A DNA stretch of 64,000 nucleotides from Candidatus Undinarchaeales archaeon (GTDB lineage: Archaea > SpSt-1190 > JASMDC01). Numbering within the stretch: position 1 is the first letter of the stretch; each line of letters opens with the position of its first letter. Both the position numbers and the translations under genes were made by a program. Positions 16,094 through 24,716 of the stretch are shown here, one piece after another. Location of the stretch: positions 9,281 to 73,280 of the forward strand of contig JASMDC010000008.1 in the NCBI GenBank assembly GCA_030753015.1, given 5' to 3'. The notes beneath the pieces are model-generated. The model did no database searches. It saw only the letters and a list, made by a program, of their open reading frames with translations, and had not been told where the DNA came from.

Positions 16094-16726
16094 CTAGGAC
16101 AGCACACCCTGGGCCCACTGACCGAACTCCTGTCCGAACCTGAAGGCATCGCCCGACCGTGCTTCCACATCGGCCCCGCTCATCCAGAGCTCGTGGGGGA
16201 AAGGGGCCCACCCCCATTGACGCGCATCGTTCGAGATGATCTGGTACTCCCAGGTGAGCTCGTACTTGTAGGTACCAAAAGCGCCGATGGGTCGACCGTG
16301 CCGCGATTCCCACCGCAGGCTCCCGAGGAACTGCGCAGTCGGCTCGGAGAGACCTTCGATGGCGCTCGTAGATCCGACGAGGACGGCGTCGGCTAGAAGC
16401 ACATCAGGGATGGACGCCCGGTCCGCGGTGACAAGATGTGGCTCGCACCCCGACTCCTTCACACCCGCTGCGATGTGGTGCGCAAGCTTCTCGGTCTTGC
16501 GCTTGGGCCTGTCGTACACGATGAGCACGTGCTTGGGCCAGGGATCCTTCCGTTCAAGAACGACGGCATGGACGGGACACGCCCGGACGCACGCTTCGCA
16601 CTCCGTGCACGCGTCAGGATCCGCGACCAGGGCCTGCGCGCCCGCGACATAGATCACTGATCCGGGGCAGACATCGGCACATGCGCCGCTTCCCCGACAT
16701 CGGTTCTTGTCTATGCGCGGTGGCAT
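16094..16726 (-). CDS. Ferredoxin-flavodoxin fusion protein
   Basis: 210 residues from the ATG at 16726 (MPPRIDKNRC); a TATA-like TTTTTATTG about 28 nt upstream supports this start over one 36 nt further out. The N-terminus carries two 4Fe-4S motifs, CRGSGACADVC with a CP after it and CTECEACVRACP. From about residue 65 a flavodoxin-like domain follows: VLIVYDRPKRKTEKLAHHIA, with ADAVLVGSTSAIEG as the phosphate/ring-binding strand and GAFGTYKYELTWEY. Such fusions pass electrons between iron-sulfur and FMN centres in the cytoplasm. No partner enzyme sits next to it; the molybdopterin enzyme is 2 kb away and extracellular. Confidence 0.88.
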   Translation of the reverse strand: MPPRIDKNRCRGSGACADVCPGSVIYVAGAQALVADPDACTECEACVRACPVHAVVLERKDPWPKHVLIVYDRPKRKTEKLAHHIAAGVKESGCEPHLVTADRASIPDVLLADAVLVGSTSAIEGLSEPTAQFLGSLRWESRHGRPIGAFGTYKYELTWEYQIISNDARQWGWAPFPHELWMSGADVEARSGDAFRFGQEFGQWAQGVLS

Positions 16727-16839
16727 ACTGGTTGAGATAAGATGGTTGAGCAATAAAAACATGACGCCATAGCAGCGTCGAAAAGAAAAGGATGTGGGGG
16801 ACCGCTGTTACGGCCCCCCACGTTCGGCTCGCGCTGTCC

Positions 16840-17619
16840 TCAGGCGAGGAGCGATTCCTCAAGGCCGTCGATTATCTCGGCTTTGTGCTCGCGCATGATC
16901 TCGACCTTGCCCGTTCGGTAGGTGCTTACCATCTTACCGGCGAGCGGGACCTTGTTCACCCAGCTGCCCTTGATGGCCGCCTTCCGCTCGGAGACCTCCT
17001 CGTCGAGCTGGTTGCGAAGCTCTGCGTAGGTACCCTCCTCGGTCAGGCCGAATACCTCGGCAGTGTTGCCTTCGGCTTTGTCGTAGCCGGAGAGGCTCTC
17101 CAGCAGCTCGTAGGTCACCTGCCCCTTCCCGGCGGCGTACAGCGCCCCGGTAACAGCGGAGGTGTCCTTGAGAGCGTCCACGGTACCGGTGAGCTTTTCG
17201 GGGATCGCCCCGTACTCGTTCACTTGGAAGGAGTGCTCCTTCGTGATGTGGTCGTTGTGCCACATGAAACCGCTCTCGCACTCCCGGGAGGTCTCCTTGC
17301 TCTTTACGAACTCCCAGTGCACGGTCCGATAACCGGGGGACATGTCACCTTCGACCTTAGCATGGATACCCTTCTCGGAGCAGGACCGCTCGAGCTTGCT
17401 GATCTCGCCCTCGACGTCCCACTTGGAGTATCCTTCGTGATTGACCTCGGCCCGATGCGCGCCTGCGTGCATGACATCATAGGACTCGGTGAAGGAATAG
17501 TCCTTTTCAAGACCAGCCTCGACGGCGGTCTGCTCTCCGATGGCGCCAAGGACTCCGTAGGTCTCCCGGCTCACGTCGAATTCATAGGGCATGTTAATCC
17601 GTTCAAGTCCGCCTAGCAT
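16840..17619 (-). CDS. Tandem paralog family member 1 (unknown family)
   Basis: About 259 residues from the ATG at 17619, preceded by Shine-Dalgarno AGGTGA. It is one of three adjacent paralogs. Shared landmarks: an N-terminal MPYEFDVSRETYGVLGAIGEQ, GLEK then an ETYDE-like segment (here TESYDV), GIHAKVEGD, a Trp-Glu strand (VHWEFV), EHSFQVNEYGAIPE, YELLESLSGYDKAEGNTAEV and a C-terminal helix EIIDGLEESLLA. No signal peptide or membrane helix; predicted soluble alpha/beta. There is a His/Trp patch (FMWHNDHITKEHSF). I do not recognise the family. It has its own TATA (TTTAAATAG, 17657-17665) and is separated from the other two by 178 nt. Confidence 0.8.
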   Translation of the reverse strand: MLGGLERINMPYEFDVSRETYGVLGAIGEQTAVEAGLEKDYSFTESYDVMHAGAHRAEVNHEGYSKWDVEGEISKLERSCSEKGIHAKVEGDMSPGYRTVHWEFVKSKETSRECESGFMWHNDHITKEHSFQVNEYGAIPEKLTGTVDALKDTSAVTGALYAAGKGQVTYELLESLSGYDKAEGNTAEVFGLTEEGTYAELRNQLDEEVSERKAAIKGSWVNKVPLAGKMVSTYRTGKVEIMREHKAEIIDGLEESLLA

Positions 17620-17796
17620 GTCTGTTGTCACCTGTGAGGGACAAGGGGGTGGTCCCTATTTAAACATGTCTTTGGGCGCGACCGCTGACACGGTGACGCA
17701 CGGTCGCACGGGACCATATCGGCATCGATTCACGGTCTATAATAATAGAAGAAGAGTGGTCCCGCTGAATTGGCGGGGTGTCCTGTCTCTGTTTAT

Positions 17797-18576
17797 CTAC
17801 TCGACCAAGGACTCTTCGAGCCTGTCGATGATGTCTGACTTGCGCTGCATCTCCTGGGAGACCTGCTCATGCTTCTTGGCGGTTATGCGGTCACCAATCA
17901 CGGGGACCTTGCCAACGTGGCTGTTGTTGATCTTCTGGTGCTCGCTGTCGGTCATGAGCTGGAGCAGCTCACGCATACCTGCGTATGTCTCATGGTCCCG
18001 GAGCCCGAGTATCTCGGCCGTGTTCCCGGTAGGATCGGCGTAACCGTCCAGGTGATCAATGAGATCGTAGGCGATGACGTCCAGTGGCATGTACTTCACA
18101 GAGGCCTTGACAGCTGAGGTGTCCTCGAGCTGATCCAGTTTCTCTGCGAAACGCTCGGGGAGCGCACCGTACTCGTTGACCGTAAAAGAATGCTGGTCCA
18201 CGTACCGGAAGTGACCCCAGAAGAGACCGCGCTCTCCGTCCTTGGACACGCTCTCGGTCTTCACCACACCCCACCGGGGGATAGTGTAGCGGGTAGTGAA
18301 ACCGGATTCGAACGTCGCATGGATGCCAAGCTCGTCGGCCTTGTTCTCGAGCTCCTTGACCTCCTTGTACACATCGCCGCGGGTCGAACCCCATACCGTG
18401 TCACACCGGTAGAGCCCGCCGCCGAAAGCCTCGTCGGTTGTCTCGTTGAACGTGAAGCTCTTCTCGAGCCCGACTTCCTTGGCGACCTGCTCGCCGATGG
18501 CGCCGAGCATACCGTAGGTACCGTAGTTCACATCGCTCTCGTAGGGCATGGATGTGCGATCTATGATACCGAGCAT
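17797..18576 (-). CDS. Tandem paralog family member 2 (unknown family)
   Basis: 259 residues. Begins MLGIIDRTSMPYESDV and carries the family signature TYGMLGAIGEQVAKEVGLEK, FNETTDE, GIHATFESG, RWGVVKTESVSKDGERG, VDQHSFTVNEYGALPERF, YDLIDHLDGYADPTGNTAEI, KVPVIGDRI and the closing helix KSDIIDRLEESLVE. A Shine-Dalgarno GGAGG precedes the ATG, which lies only 4 nt after the stop of member 3, so members 3 and 2 form an operon. The repeated Asp-Gly-Glu-Arg-Gly-Leu-Phe-Trp stretch and His in VDQHSF are candidates for an active or binding site because they persist in the other two copies. Confidence 0.82.
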   Translation of the reverse strand: MLGIIDRTSMPYESDVNYGTYGMLGAIGEQVAKEVGLEKSFTFNETTDEAFGGGLYRCDTVWGSTRGDVYKEVKELENKADELGIHATFESGFTTRYTIPRWGVVKTESVSKDGERGLFWGHFRYVDQHSFTVNEYGALPERFAEKLDQLEDTSAVKASVKYMPLDVIAYDLIDHLDGYADPTGNTAEILGLRDHETYAGMRELLQLMTDSEHQKINNSHVGKVPVIGDRITAKKHEQVSQEMQRKSDIIDRLEESLVE

Positions 18577-18580
18577 GTTC

Positions 18581-19369
18581 TCAGGCCTCCTTTACGAGCG
18601 ATCCCTCGAGCTGGTCGATGATATCCGCCTTCCGCTCCCTAAGGACCTCGACCTTGGCGAGCTGGCGGTCCTTGATGTACTTTCCGATAAGAGGGATCTT
18701 GCCGAAGAAGCCGTCATCGATCTTTTCCTTCCGGCCCTGGACCTCTGTATCGAGGAGGGTGCGGTAGGAGTCGAACGTACTTCCCTCGTTGAGACCGAAC
18801 ACTTCTGCGGTGTTCCCCTCGGGATCGGCGTACCCTGCGATGCTGTCGAGCAGCTCGTAGGCGACCTTCTCGCGTCCGGCCGTGTCCAATGCTTCCTTGA
18901 CGGATGCCACGTCTTGCAGACGGTCGATCGTATCGGTCAGCCTACCTTCCGGGAGCGCGCCGTACTCCTCCACCTCGAAGGAGTGCTGGTCCACACAGCG
19001 CGTGTTGCTCCAGTAGAACCCGCTCTGCTCGTCCCGGGAGACTGGCGTGGTCATGATGACCTCCCAATCAGCACTGTGATAATGTATCTTGAGCTCTCCC
19101 TTGAGTTTCGCGTGGATGCCCAGTGAGCCAGTCTTCCCTTCCAGCTCCTCGAGGGCATGGTAGGCGTCCGACTCCGAGCCGCCATCGATATGGACAGTGA
19201 CGTGCCTGTGTCCAGCGTAGATCTCGTCATAGGTCTCGTTGCACGAGAATCCCTTCTCCAGACCAGCTTCTTCAGCGGTCTGCTCGCCGATGGCCCCAAG
19301 GACATCGTAGGTTGCTGAGCTCACGTCAAGTGAGTAAGGCATGGTGATCCGTTCGTAATTATCGATCAT
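18581..19369 (-). CDS. Tandem paralog family member 3 (unknown family)
   Basis: 262 residues from the ATG at 19369 (MIDNYERITMPYSLDV). Alignment with the two sister genes and the GGTGG sequence just upstream favour this start, though the frame extends to 19441. Features: TYDVLGAIGEQTAEEAGLEK, NETYDEIYAG, a long charged helix HALEELEGKTGSLGIHAKL, WEVIMTTPVSRDEQSGFYW, VDQHSFEVEEYGALPEG, YELLDSIAGYADPEGNTAEV and the final DIIDQLEGSLVKEA. A TATA box (about 19407-19415) drives this gene and the downstream copy. Soluble, function unknown. Confidence 0.82.
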   Translation of the reverse strand: MIDNYERITMPYSLDVSSATYDVLGAIGEQTAEEAGLEKGFSCNETYDEIYAGHRHVTVHIDGGSESDAYHALEELEGKTGSLGIHAKLKGELKIHYHSADWEVIMTTPVSRDEQSGFYWSNTRCVDQHSFEVEEYGALPEGRLTDTIDRLQDVASVKEALDTAGREKVAYELLDSIAGYADPEGNTAEVFGLNEGSTFDSYRTLLDTEVQGRKEKIDDGFFGKIPLIGKYIKDRQLAKVEVLRERKADIIDQLEGSLVKEA

Positions 19370-19528
19370 TCGTAATCCACCTGAGAGACTCGCGACCATC
19401 GTCCTCCTTTTATAACCATCCTTTGGCTTACGCCGTGACAAATAGCATCACGTCATACGGACTCACGCGCCGGCACCTAAGGCAGGTTTATATATGCCTA
19501 AATCAGGTCTCGGCCCGAACGTGGTGAC

Positions 19529-20491
19529 ATGGACCGGTACGACATCACCGAACATCCGTTGACCATCGTGAACGAAGCGGGCGGCTCGCTGTCCGTTTAC
19601 GTGGGCGAGCGTTCTTTTAACAGCTACCTCGAGGATGTCGCTCAGAACGGTGCTGATGGGGAAACGCTCGTGTTCAATCCTCCGGATTCTTCCATGGCCG
19701 TAATCTCGGGTACCGGGACCTATCTGCTCGACGGGGCCGGGACCGTTGTGGTCTCTAAGGACGCGTCCCCGCGGTTCTTCTACTCCGTACCTGAGACCGG
19801 GTCCATGGGCCCCCTGGCCATGACCACCAAGGCCCCTGAATGGTGGGGGCGCTATGAAGGCGATCCTATGAACACCAGTGGCTATAGGGGCGATGACTCG
19901 ATCGGTGTCTACGACCTCTCCGGGCGTCGGAATGCTATCACTGGTGGTTCTACTGAGTGGACCAACGACGCGGTCTCTTCACGACCGGACAACGCCGACG
20001 GTGTTTTCGGATTCTCCTACATGACATCGGGAAGGATCAAGGATGGTGATCCCAACGATATGGTACCCATCCCCGAGAACCGACCGACCGAGAGCATACA
20101 CAGACATCCCAAGGTACATCAGTACGTCCAGAGCTCGGACATAACAGGCATTCACGAGCTATACGTCGTCGTTGAGGGGCGCGTGGGCATCGGTGTGTTC
20201 CATCAGGACAAGGGGACGATGGACTACCACCTTCTTGAAGCAGGCGAAGCCCTGGTTGTTGAACCGGACGAGGTCCATGCCATCCTGGCCACATCGAGAG
20301 AGTTCGCTTATGCATGCGCCCAGTCACCGAGCACCTATCATTATCCCTTCGAGTACACGAAGCACGATTTCTCTCCCGTCTCGGAGATGGAACGGAGGCT
20401 GGGGTACGATGTCCACGAACGACTGAAAGCGCTCACTGAACCGGGCATGTACACGATGGAAATGGACGCCTGGGCTCTTGGGATCAATTAG
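19529..20491 (+). CDS. Cupin-domain protein, 320 aa
   Basis: The C-terminal half is a cupin: HRHPKVHQYVQSSDITGIHE then GRVGIGVFHQ and GEALVVEPDEVHAIL give the two-motif arrangement with candidate metal-binding His residues. The N-terminal half (LTIVNEAGGSLSVYVGERSF, MAVISGTGTYLLDGAGTVVV) looks like a second, metal-poor cupin barrel. This suggests a bicupin isomerase, dioxygenase or sugar-binding protein of the glucose-6-phosphate-isomerase/mannose-isomerase type; the reaction is not determinable. A TATA (TTTATATA, about 19487-19494) lies upstream, flanked by short inverted arms AGGCA/TGCCT (19480-19484, 19495-19499) that could be an operator. It is convergent with arsC, 4 nt apart. Confidence 0.75.
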   Translation: MDRYDITEHPLTIVNEAGGSLSVYVGERSFNSYLEDVAQNGADGETLVFNPPDSSMAVISGTGTYLLDGAGTVVVSKDASPRFFYSVPETGSMGPLAMTTKAPEWWGRYEGDPMNTSGYRGDDSIGVYDLSGRRNAITGGSTEWTNDAVSSRPDNADGVFGFSYMTSGRIKDGDPNDMVPIPENRPTESIHRHPKVHQYVQSSDITGIHELYVVVEGRVGIGVFHQDKGTMDYHLLEAGEALVVEPDEVHAILATSREFAYACAQSPSTYHYPFEYTKHDFSPVSEMERRLGYDVHERLKALTEPGMYTMEMDAWALGIN

Positions 20492-20495
20492 AAGC

Positions 20496-20906
20496 TCAAT
20501 GTGAAAGATCCTCGATAAGTCCTTTCACTCTACGTTCGATCTCGTCCCGTACCGCACGAACCTCTTCGAGCGGTCTTCCCTTCGGATCAGGAAGTGCCCA
20601 GTCATCTGTTGGTAGTCCTGTCCGTGGGCACATGCCGTCCATACAACCCATAGTGATCGCACGTTCAGCACCGTCAGTCATCTCTTCCGTGAGCTTCTTT
20701 GGTTGTTCCTGGGCCATGTCGATCCCTACCTCGCGCATGGCCTCAACGACCTCGGGATGGACATGGTCCCCTGGTTCGGTCCCGGCGCTCACACCGATAT
20801 AGTCTTCGGGAGCATTACGGTTGAAGAACGCAGCAGCTATCTGCGATCGGCCGGCATTGTGCACACAAATGAAGAGGACTTTACGCGCAGAGTCGTGCTC
20901 CATCAT
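20496..20906 (-). CDS. arsC: Arsenate reductase / low-molecular-weight phosphatase family protein
   Basis: 136 residues. The P-loop VLFICVHNAGRSQIAAAFFN has the CX5RS signature of low-MW tyrosine phosphatases and thioredoxin-coupled ArsC. The further residues expected in ArsC are seen: MGCMDGMCP with its redox Cys pair and DDWALPDPKGRP with the catalytic Asp, then VRDEIERRV. It probably reduces arsenate to arsenite in the cytoplasm. No arsenite pump or ArsR is adjacent, so a phosphatase role stays possible. The alternative start is the second Met one codon later. Confidence 0.88.
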   Translation of the reverse strand: MMEHDSARKVLFICVHNAGRSQIAAAFFNRNAPEDYIGVSAGTEPGDHVHPEVVEAMREVGIDMAQEQPKKLTEEMTDGAERAITMGCMDGMCPRTGLPTDDWALPDPKGRPLEEVRAVRDEIERRVKGLIEDLSH

Positions 20907-20943
20907 TAGATAACATGCGATATCAGGTTAAAGAGGTTACGTC

Positions 20944-22218
20944 CTAGGCCCGGCCGGGCCGGTCCTGGAGCAGCTCCACCATGTCATAGACGACGCAGTC
21001 CCATGCGAGCGGTTTCGCGCCTCCGCCATCGCCGTTCTCTGGGTTGTAGTGCTCCCACCAGTCATGTTCTTTCACGAGGTCGACCGTCTTATGTGCGACC
21101 TGCTTGGCAAGGTCCGTCCTTCCCTGGTTCTCAAGGCCCTTCATGACGAACCAGTTGACGTTCAACCAGACGTTACCACGCCAATAAGTGTCGGGATCGT
21201 AACTCTCGTTGTCCATCGATGTCGTGGATATGCCGTACTGTGCCCAGAACTCGTCGGTGTTCGTTAGATGTTCGTCTATCATCTTTGAGTAGTCGAACTT
21301 TCTATCGAGGAGCATCGGGTAGAACATCGCTGCCGACTTTACAGGCGAGAGTGTTCCATCGGAAAGTATGTCGCAGAACTTGTCACCATCGTACATTGTG
21401 TTGAAGATGGCATCCGTTGTCTTTGCTGACTGGTTTTCGAGCCATGAGTCGTCCCTTCCGATCTCTCTGCTCAGGCTCGCGAGGATCTTTACGTTCTTTG
21501 CGTAGAGCACGTTGAAGTCAACGGGCTTCACCTCGAAGCTGCCATTCGTAAGGATCTTTCGTTCGTCCCATCCTTGTTCCTGGCACTCCTTGAATATCCT
21601 CATCTTGTGCTTTCCGATCTCTTCACGGGTACCTTCGGTCACACCGTACGTCGAGTCCCACCGTTGTGAGTTGTCCCATCCGCTCTCCCAGGAATGGTAT
21701 ATCGACAGCAGTTCATCACCGTCCGGATCCCGGACGTCCTTGAGGTGTTTGTAGTAGTTCTCCAGCTGGGGAAGGACCTCTTTAAGGAACTCCTTGTCAC
21801 CTGTTCGATCGTATATGCGTTCAACGGCCATTGCGATGATCGGCGGTTGGACCATGTCGGAATGGTAGGGCGAGGACCAGTACTCGTCTACGAGGTCCTT
21901 GAAGCCCTCAGGTACCTCTTGTCCATCCCCGTTGAAGTAGTTCATATGAGGGATGAACCCGTCAGCACTCTGGTTCGCCAGCATGGACCGGACCTCTTCC
22001 TTTGCTACACCGGGCTCTCTTTCAGCAAGCACATAGGCTTGGAAGCAGGAGTCCCAGAACCATTGTCGACCGACATAGCCCTCGTGGTTCACACTGGGGG
22101 TCGTGAACGTGTGGCCATCGACGGTGACACGCTGCTCTGTGAGCAACCTGTATGCTGATTCCTTGACCTGATCAAGGTCCCCATCAGTAGGGCAAGTGGT
22201 GTAATCCAACTGCATAAC
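20944..22218 (-). CDS. GH63/GH37-like (alpha/alpha)6 glycosidase, possibly mannosylglycerate hydrolase or trehalase-like
   Basis: 424 residues from the ATG at 22218 (MQLDYTTCPTDGD), as the frame upstream is non-homologous and a TATA (CTATATAAGC, 22274-22283) lies upstream. Diagnostic stretches: NHEGYVGRQWFWDSCFQAY with the WFWDS motif, SADGFIPHMNYF, HSWESGWDNSQRWD (candidate acid Asp), YWRGNVWLNVNWF and WWEHYNPENGDG (candidate base Glu). These match the compact GH63 enzymes such as mannosylglycerate/glucosylglycerate hydrolases. It would be cytoplasmic, as no signal is present. The divergent APH-fold kinase shares the intergenic region, suggesting hydrolysis then phosphorylation of a compatible-solute sugar; that pairing is inference. 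Confidence 0.82.
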   Translation of the reverse strand, partial: VMQLDYTTCPTDGDLDQVKESAYRLLTEQRVTVDGHTFTTPSVNHEGYVGRQWFWDSCFQAYVLAEREPGVAKEEVRSMLANQSADGFIPHMNYFNGDGQEVPEGFKDLVDEYWSSPYHSDMVQPPIIAMAVERIYDRTGDKEFLKEVLPQLENYYKHLKDVRDPDGDELLSIYHSWESGWDNSQRWDSTYGVTEGTREEIGKHKMRIFKECQEQGWDERKILTNGSFEVKPVDFNVLYAKNVKILASLSREIGRDDSWLENQSAKTTDAIFNTMYDGDKFCDILSDGTLSPVKSAAMFYPMLLDRKFDYSKMIDEHLTNTDEFWAQYGISTTSMDNESYDPDTYWRGNVWLNVNWFVMKGLENQGRTDLAKQVAHKTVDLVKEHDWWEHYNPENGDGGGAKPLAWDCVVYDMVELLQDRPGRA

Positions 22219-22333
22219 CGACTGTCCCCAGTTATCCCTCTGTGAGGGATGCCAAAATACGCGGATCAGGCTGCTTATATAGTTTTCTCCAACTATCGTT
22301 GTACGTAAGTATGTTTCTTCCCAAAGAGGGGGG

Positions 22334-22359
22334 ATGTTACTACTCTTTAATGGTAACAT
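22334..22359. promoter_or_regulatory. Inverted repeat, candidate operator of the kinase / glycosidase region
   Basis: ATGTTAC (22334-22340) and GTAACAT (22353-22359) are perfect 7-nt arms separated by 12 nt, directly against the TATA-like ATATATAAAG (22357-22366) of the kinase gene. The left arm continues as TGTTACTACT, a 10-mer also found in the palindrome of the 24717 gene promoter (opposite strand). Confidence 0.5.
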
Positions 22360-22411
22360 ATATAAAGCTGGAGAACAATAATACTATCAGTCGTTCTCGT
22401 CCGGTGTTCTC

Positions 22412-23425
22412 ATGGAGAGTTATGTTGCCGACATTGCGTATGAGGCTGTAGACAAGGGTGTCTTCGCATCTCGGCCTTCCTCCTACTCCCCTTTTTCTGA
22501 TGGCCTGAGCGGCGCAAACGTTGGCATGGTCGAGTTCGAGGACGGTACAAAGGCCGTGTACAAGGGCGGTCCGTTAGATGAGATCGCTGGTGAGGTCCGT
22601 AATTACGGTGAATGGGAGAAGTACAATCCTGCAGCTGTACCGAAGGTCTTCTATTCAAAGAAGGAAGGCGATGACCGCTGCTCCTTCCTGATGGAGTACA
22701 TCGAATCGCCCAACCTGCACGAGCTCTATACTCAGAAACCGGAAGAAGGTAGAACGGGAACGTTAAAAGCCGTTGATGAACTAGCAAAGAGCTACGAGCG
22801 ATCGAAGATGAGCGCCTGCCCGGTCGATAATTATCTGGACAAGATAACGCGAAAGGTGAAACAGAGCGCAGAAAAGCATGAAGAGATCGCAGACCTACTG
22901 AAATACGACACGATAGCAATCAACGGAAAGGAATACACCAATCCCCTCAAAATGGTGGAAGAGCTCGAAAAGCACAATCATCGATACAAGGCTCCGTTCG
23001 CGACACTTACCCACGGTGACCTTCACGCCCGCAATATACATTACGATCAAGGGACTGGACGGACATATCTGATCGATCCTGAGAAGACGCGGTTCGGTGA
23101 TTATGCAGCAGATGTTGGACGCCTTCTTGCGACAACAACGTGCAACTACACTCAGATTGAATCAGCAAGTGCGAAGGATGGTAACATTGATTACCAGAGC
23201 TCCCTTGACGACTACTTCAAGAATATAATATCGGATGTCGAGAGGAAGTTCGATAATTTTGCTGAGGACAATTTCGATAGAGGATTCCATGATAGACTAG
23301 AACTGAGCAGGGCCTCGGCCAAGTTCGTCCTGCCTGCATTCAGCGATGATAAGGAGTTCTCATTCGTCAGCTTCGGTGAGGGAGTGAAGCTCCTGGACGA
23401 AGTCTACCAGAACACAAAGAAATGA
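22412..23425 (+). CDS. APH/choline-kinase-fold small-molecule kinase
   Basis: 337 residues. The C-lobe has the Brenner motif LTHGDLHARNIHYD (catalytic Asp, Asn) and the metal-binding Asp in YLIDPEKTRFGDYAADVGRL, as in aminoglycoside, choline and maltose kinases. The N-lobe has GTKAVYKGG with the ATP-binding Lys, and FLMEYIESPNLHE as the hinge. Substrate unknown; sugar, sugar-acid, choline or aminoglycoside are all possible. The neighbouring glycosidase makes a sugar substrate attractive. Local sequence is more AT-rich than in most of the window, as is the TPR gene after it. An inverted repeat and TATA precede it. Confidence 0.88.
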   Translation: MESYVADIAYEAVDKGVFASRPSSYSPFSDGLSGANVGMVEFEDGTKAVYKGGPLDEIAGEVRNYGEWEKYNPAAVPKVFYSKKEGDDRCSFLMEYIESPNLHELYTQKPEEGRTGTLKAVDELAKSYERSKMSACPVDNYLDKITRKVKQSAEKHEEIADLLKYDTIAINGKEYTNPLKMVEELEKHNHRYKAPFATLTHGDLHARNIHYDQGTGRTYLIDPEKTRFGDYAADVGRLLATTTCNYTQIESASAKDGNIDYQSSLDDYFKNIISDVERKFDNFAEDNFDRGFHDRLELSRASAKFVLPAFSDDKEFSFVSFGEGVKLLDEVYQNTKK

Positions 23426-23453
23426 TAATACCATAAAAATCTCTATAGAGAGA

Positions 23454-24632
23454 TCATAAGGCAGTATCTTCTGAGTTCTTTTCTTGTCGCTTTTCGATAA
23501 GTGTCTTCATCTTCCGGATAGATTCTTTGACATCTTGGTTCTCTGGATCGAGCATTAGTGCGCTGTCGAACCGTTCCAATGCCTTACAAATATCCCCTTT
23601 AGCGACGAGGGCGAGCCCTAATGCATATACTGTCTCTACATCATCCGGCCTGATATCGAGAGAGAGATCGAATGCATGAATAGCATCGTCTAGGTCATCA
23701 AGCTCAAGTAGCGCGTTTCCGAGGGATTTCCAGGTATCTGGATCACGATCGTATATGTCCAGTGCTTTCTTATAGGCCTTGACAGCTTCCTCTAGGTACC
23801 CCGCGTCGTGGTTTACTCTACCGAGGTTGTAGGCTATAGTTGGATTATCGTTTTCTAACTCGGCCGCACGTCTAATGGCAATTATCGCAGCATCGTATTT
23901 ATCGAGAGAGTACTTGCACGATCCAAGCGCTGCCCATGCTTCCGTGAAATCCTCTTTTAGTTTAAGGGCCTTTGAATAAGCAAGGATGGCATCGTCCAAA
24001 CGTCCCCGTTCCTCGAGAGTCCGTCCAAGTTCATACCAAAGATCCTCTCTGTCCGGATCTATTTTTAGGGCCTTCTCGAAACACGACGTGGCCTCTTCCA
24101 TCTTATCAAGTTCCAAGTTGACAATTCCAAGCATGCTCCATGTGTCAGCATCAGAGCCACCTAATCTGATGCTCTCTCTGAATTCCTTTTCAGCCTCTTC
24201 AAAGTCATTTAGTTCGAAAAGAGCACGTCCTAGGTTGTAATGACTGGTTGGATTGTCCGGTTCCTGTATGAGTGACATTCGGAATGCTTGTGCCGATTGC
24301 TCCATCTTACCGGCTTCGTAATATGTCAGGCCAAGGAATCGCCATGTCTTAGCAAGTTCAGGAGAATATCTTATGAGCTTCTTGTATGCGGTTATGGCTT
24401 CCTCGAACCTACCTTTTTCACGATGGATTGTTCCAAGTCTTGCCCAAGCCTCGGCAATGTCCGGTTTAATCTTCACGGCTTTTCGGAACGCATTTATGGC
24501 ATCATCTGTCCTTCCTTCGGCTAGATTTGCTAGTCCGAGAGAGTACCATCCATCTGCATCCTCATTCCATGACGTAAGCCGAAGTCCACCGGACAGCATA
24601 CCCCGCTTCCGGTCGTCCTTGCCCACGCACAT
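23454..24632 (-). CDS. TPR-repeat protein (about ten repeats)
   Basis: 392 residues consisting almost wholly of 34-residue tetratricopeptide repeats (pattern W..LG....-.GR.DDAI.AY.KAL.I.P), about ten of them, for example AWARLGTIHREKGRFEEAI and VWY-type LWYELGRTLEERGRLDDAI. No signal peptide; it would be a cytoplasmic scaffold. A TATA (TTTATAAG region, 24651-24658) about 22 nt before the ATG at 24632 gives a near-leaderless start. It lies between the kinase and the ADP-ribosyltransferase-like gene, convergent with the former. TPR proteins often organise complexes, so a partner role with its neighbours is possible but unproven. Confidence 0.9.
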   Translation of the reverse strand: MCVGKDDRKRGMLSGGLRLTSWNEDADGWYSLGLANLAEGRTDDAINAFRKAVKIKPDIAEAWARLGTIHREKGRFEEAITAYKKLIRYSPELAKTWRFLGLTYYEAGKMEQSAQAFRMSLIQEPDNPTSHYNLGRALFELNDFEEAEKEFRESIRLGGSDADTWSMLGIVNLELDKMEEATSCFEKALKIDPDREDLWYELGRTLEERGRLDDAILAYSKALKLKEDFTEAWAALGSCKYSLDKYDAAIIAIRRAAELENDNPTIAYNLGRVNHDAGYLEEAVKAYKKALDIYDRDPDTWKSLGNALLELDDLDDAIHAFDLSLDIRPDDVETVYALGLALVAKGDICKALERFDSALMLDPENQDVKESIRKMKTLIEKRQEKNSEDTAL

Positions 24633-24696
24633 GGTTGGTCGGATGATGCTTATAAACGTTCTTAGTGAGCAAAATCGAAATGTATATAAAGAAGTA

Positions 24697-24712
24697 ACTA
24701 CTATATAGTAGT
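24697..24712. promoter_or_regulatory. Perfect 16-bp palindrome at the transcription start of the 24717 gene
   Basis: ACTACTATATAGTAGT lies between the TATA box (TGTATATAAAG, 24681-24691) and the ATG at 24717, so a protein bound there would block initiation. One flank makes TGTTACTACT (minus strand), the same 10-mer seen in the kinase promoter at 22335-22344. Confidence 0.6.
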
Positions 24713-24716
24713 AACA

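Noticed and set aside
16792-17616. Long plus-strand open frame (274 codons) opposite the first tandem paralog
   Set aside because: Leu/Val/Gly-rich mirror of a real gene with GC-rich third positions; no promoter or motif, and the minus-strand frame is conserved in two sister genes.
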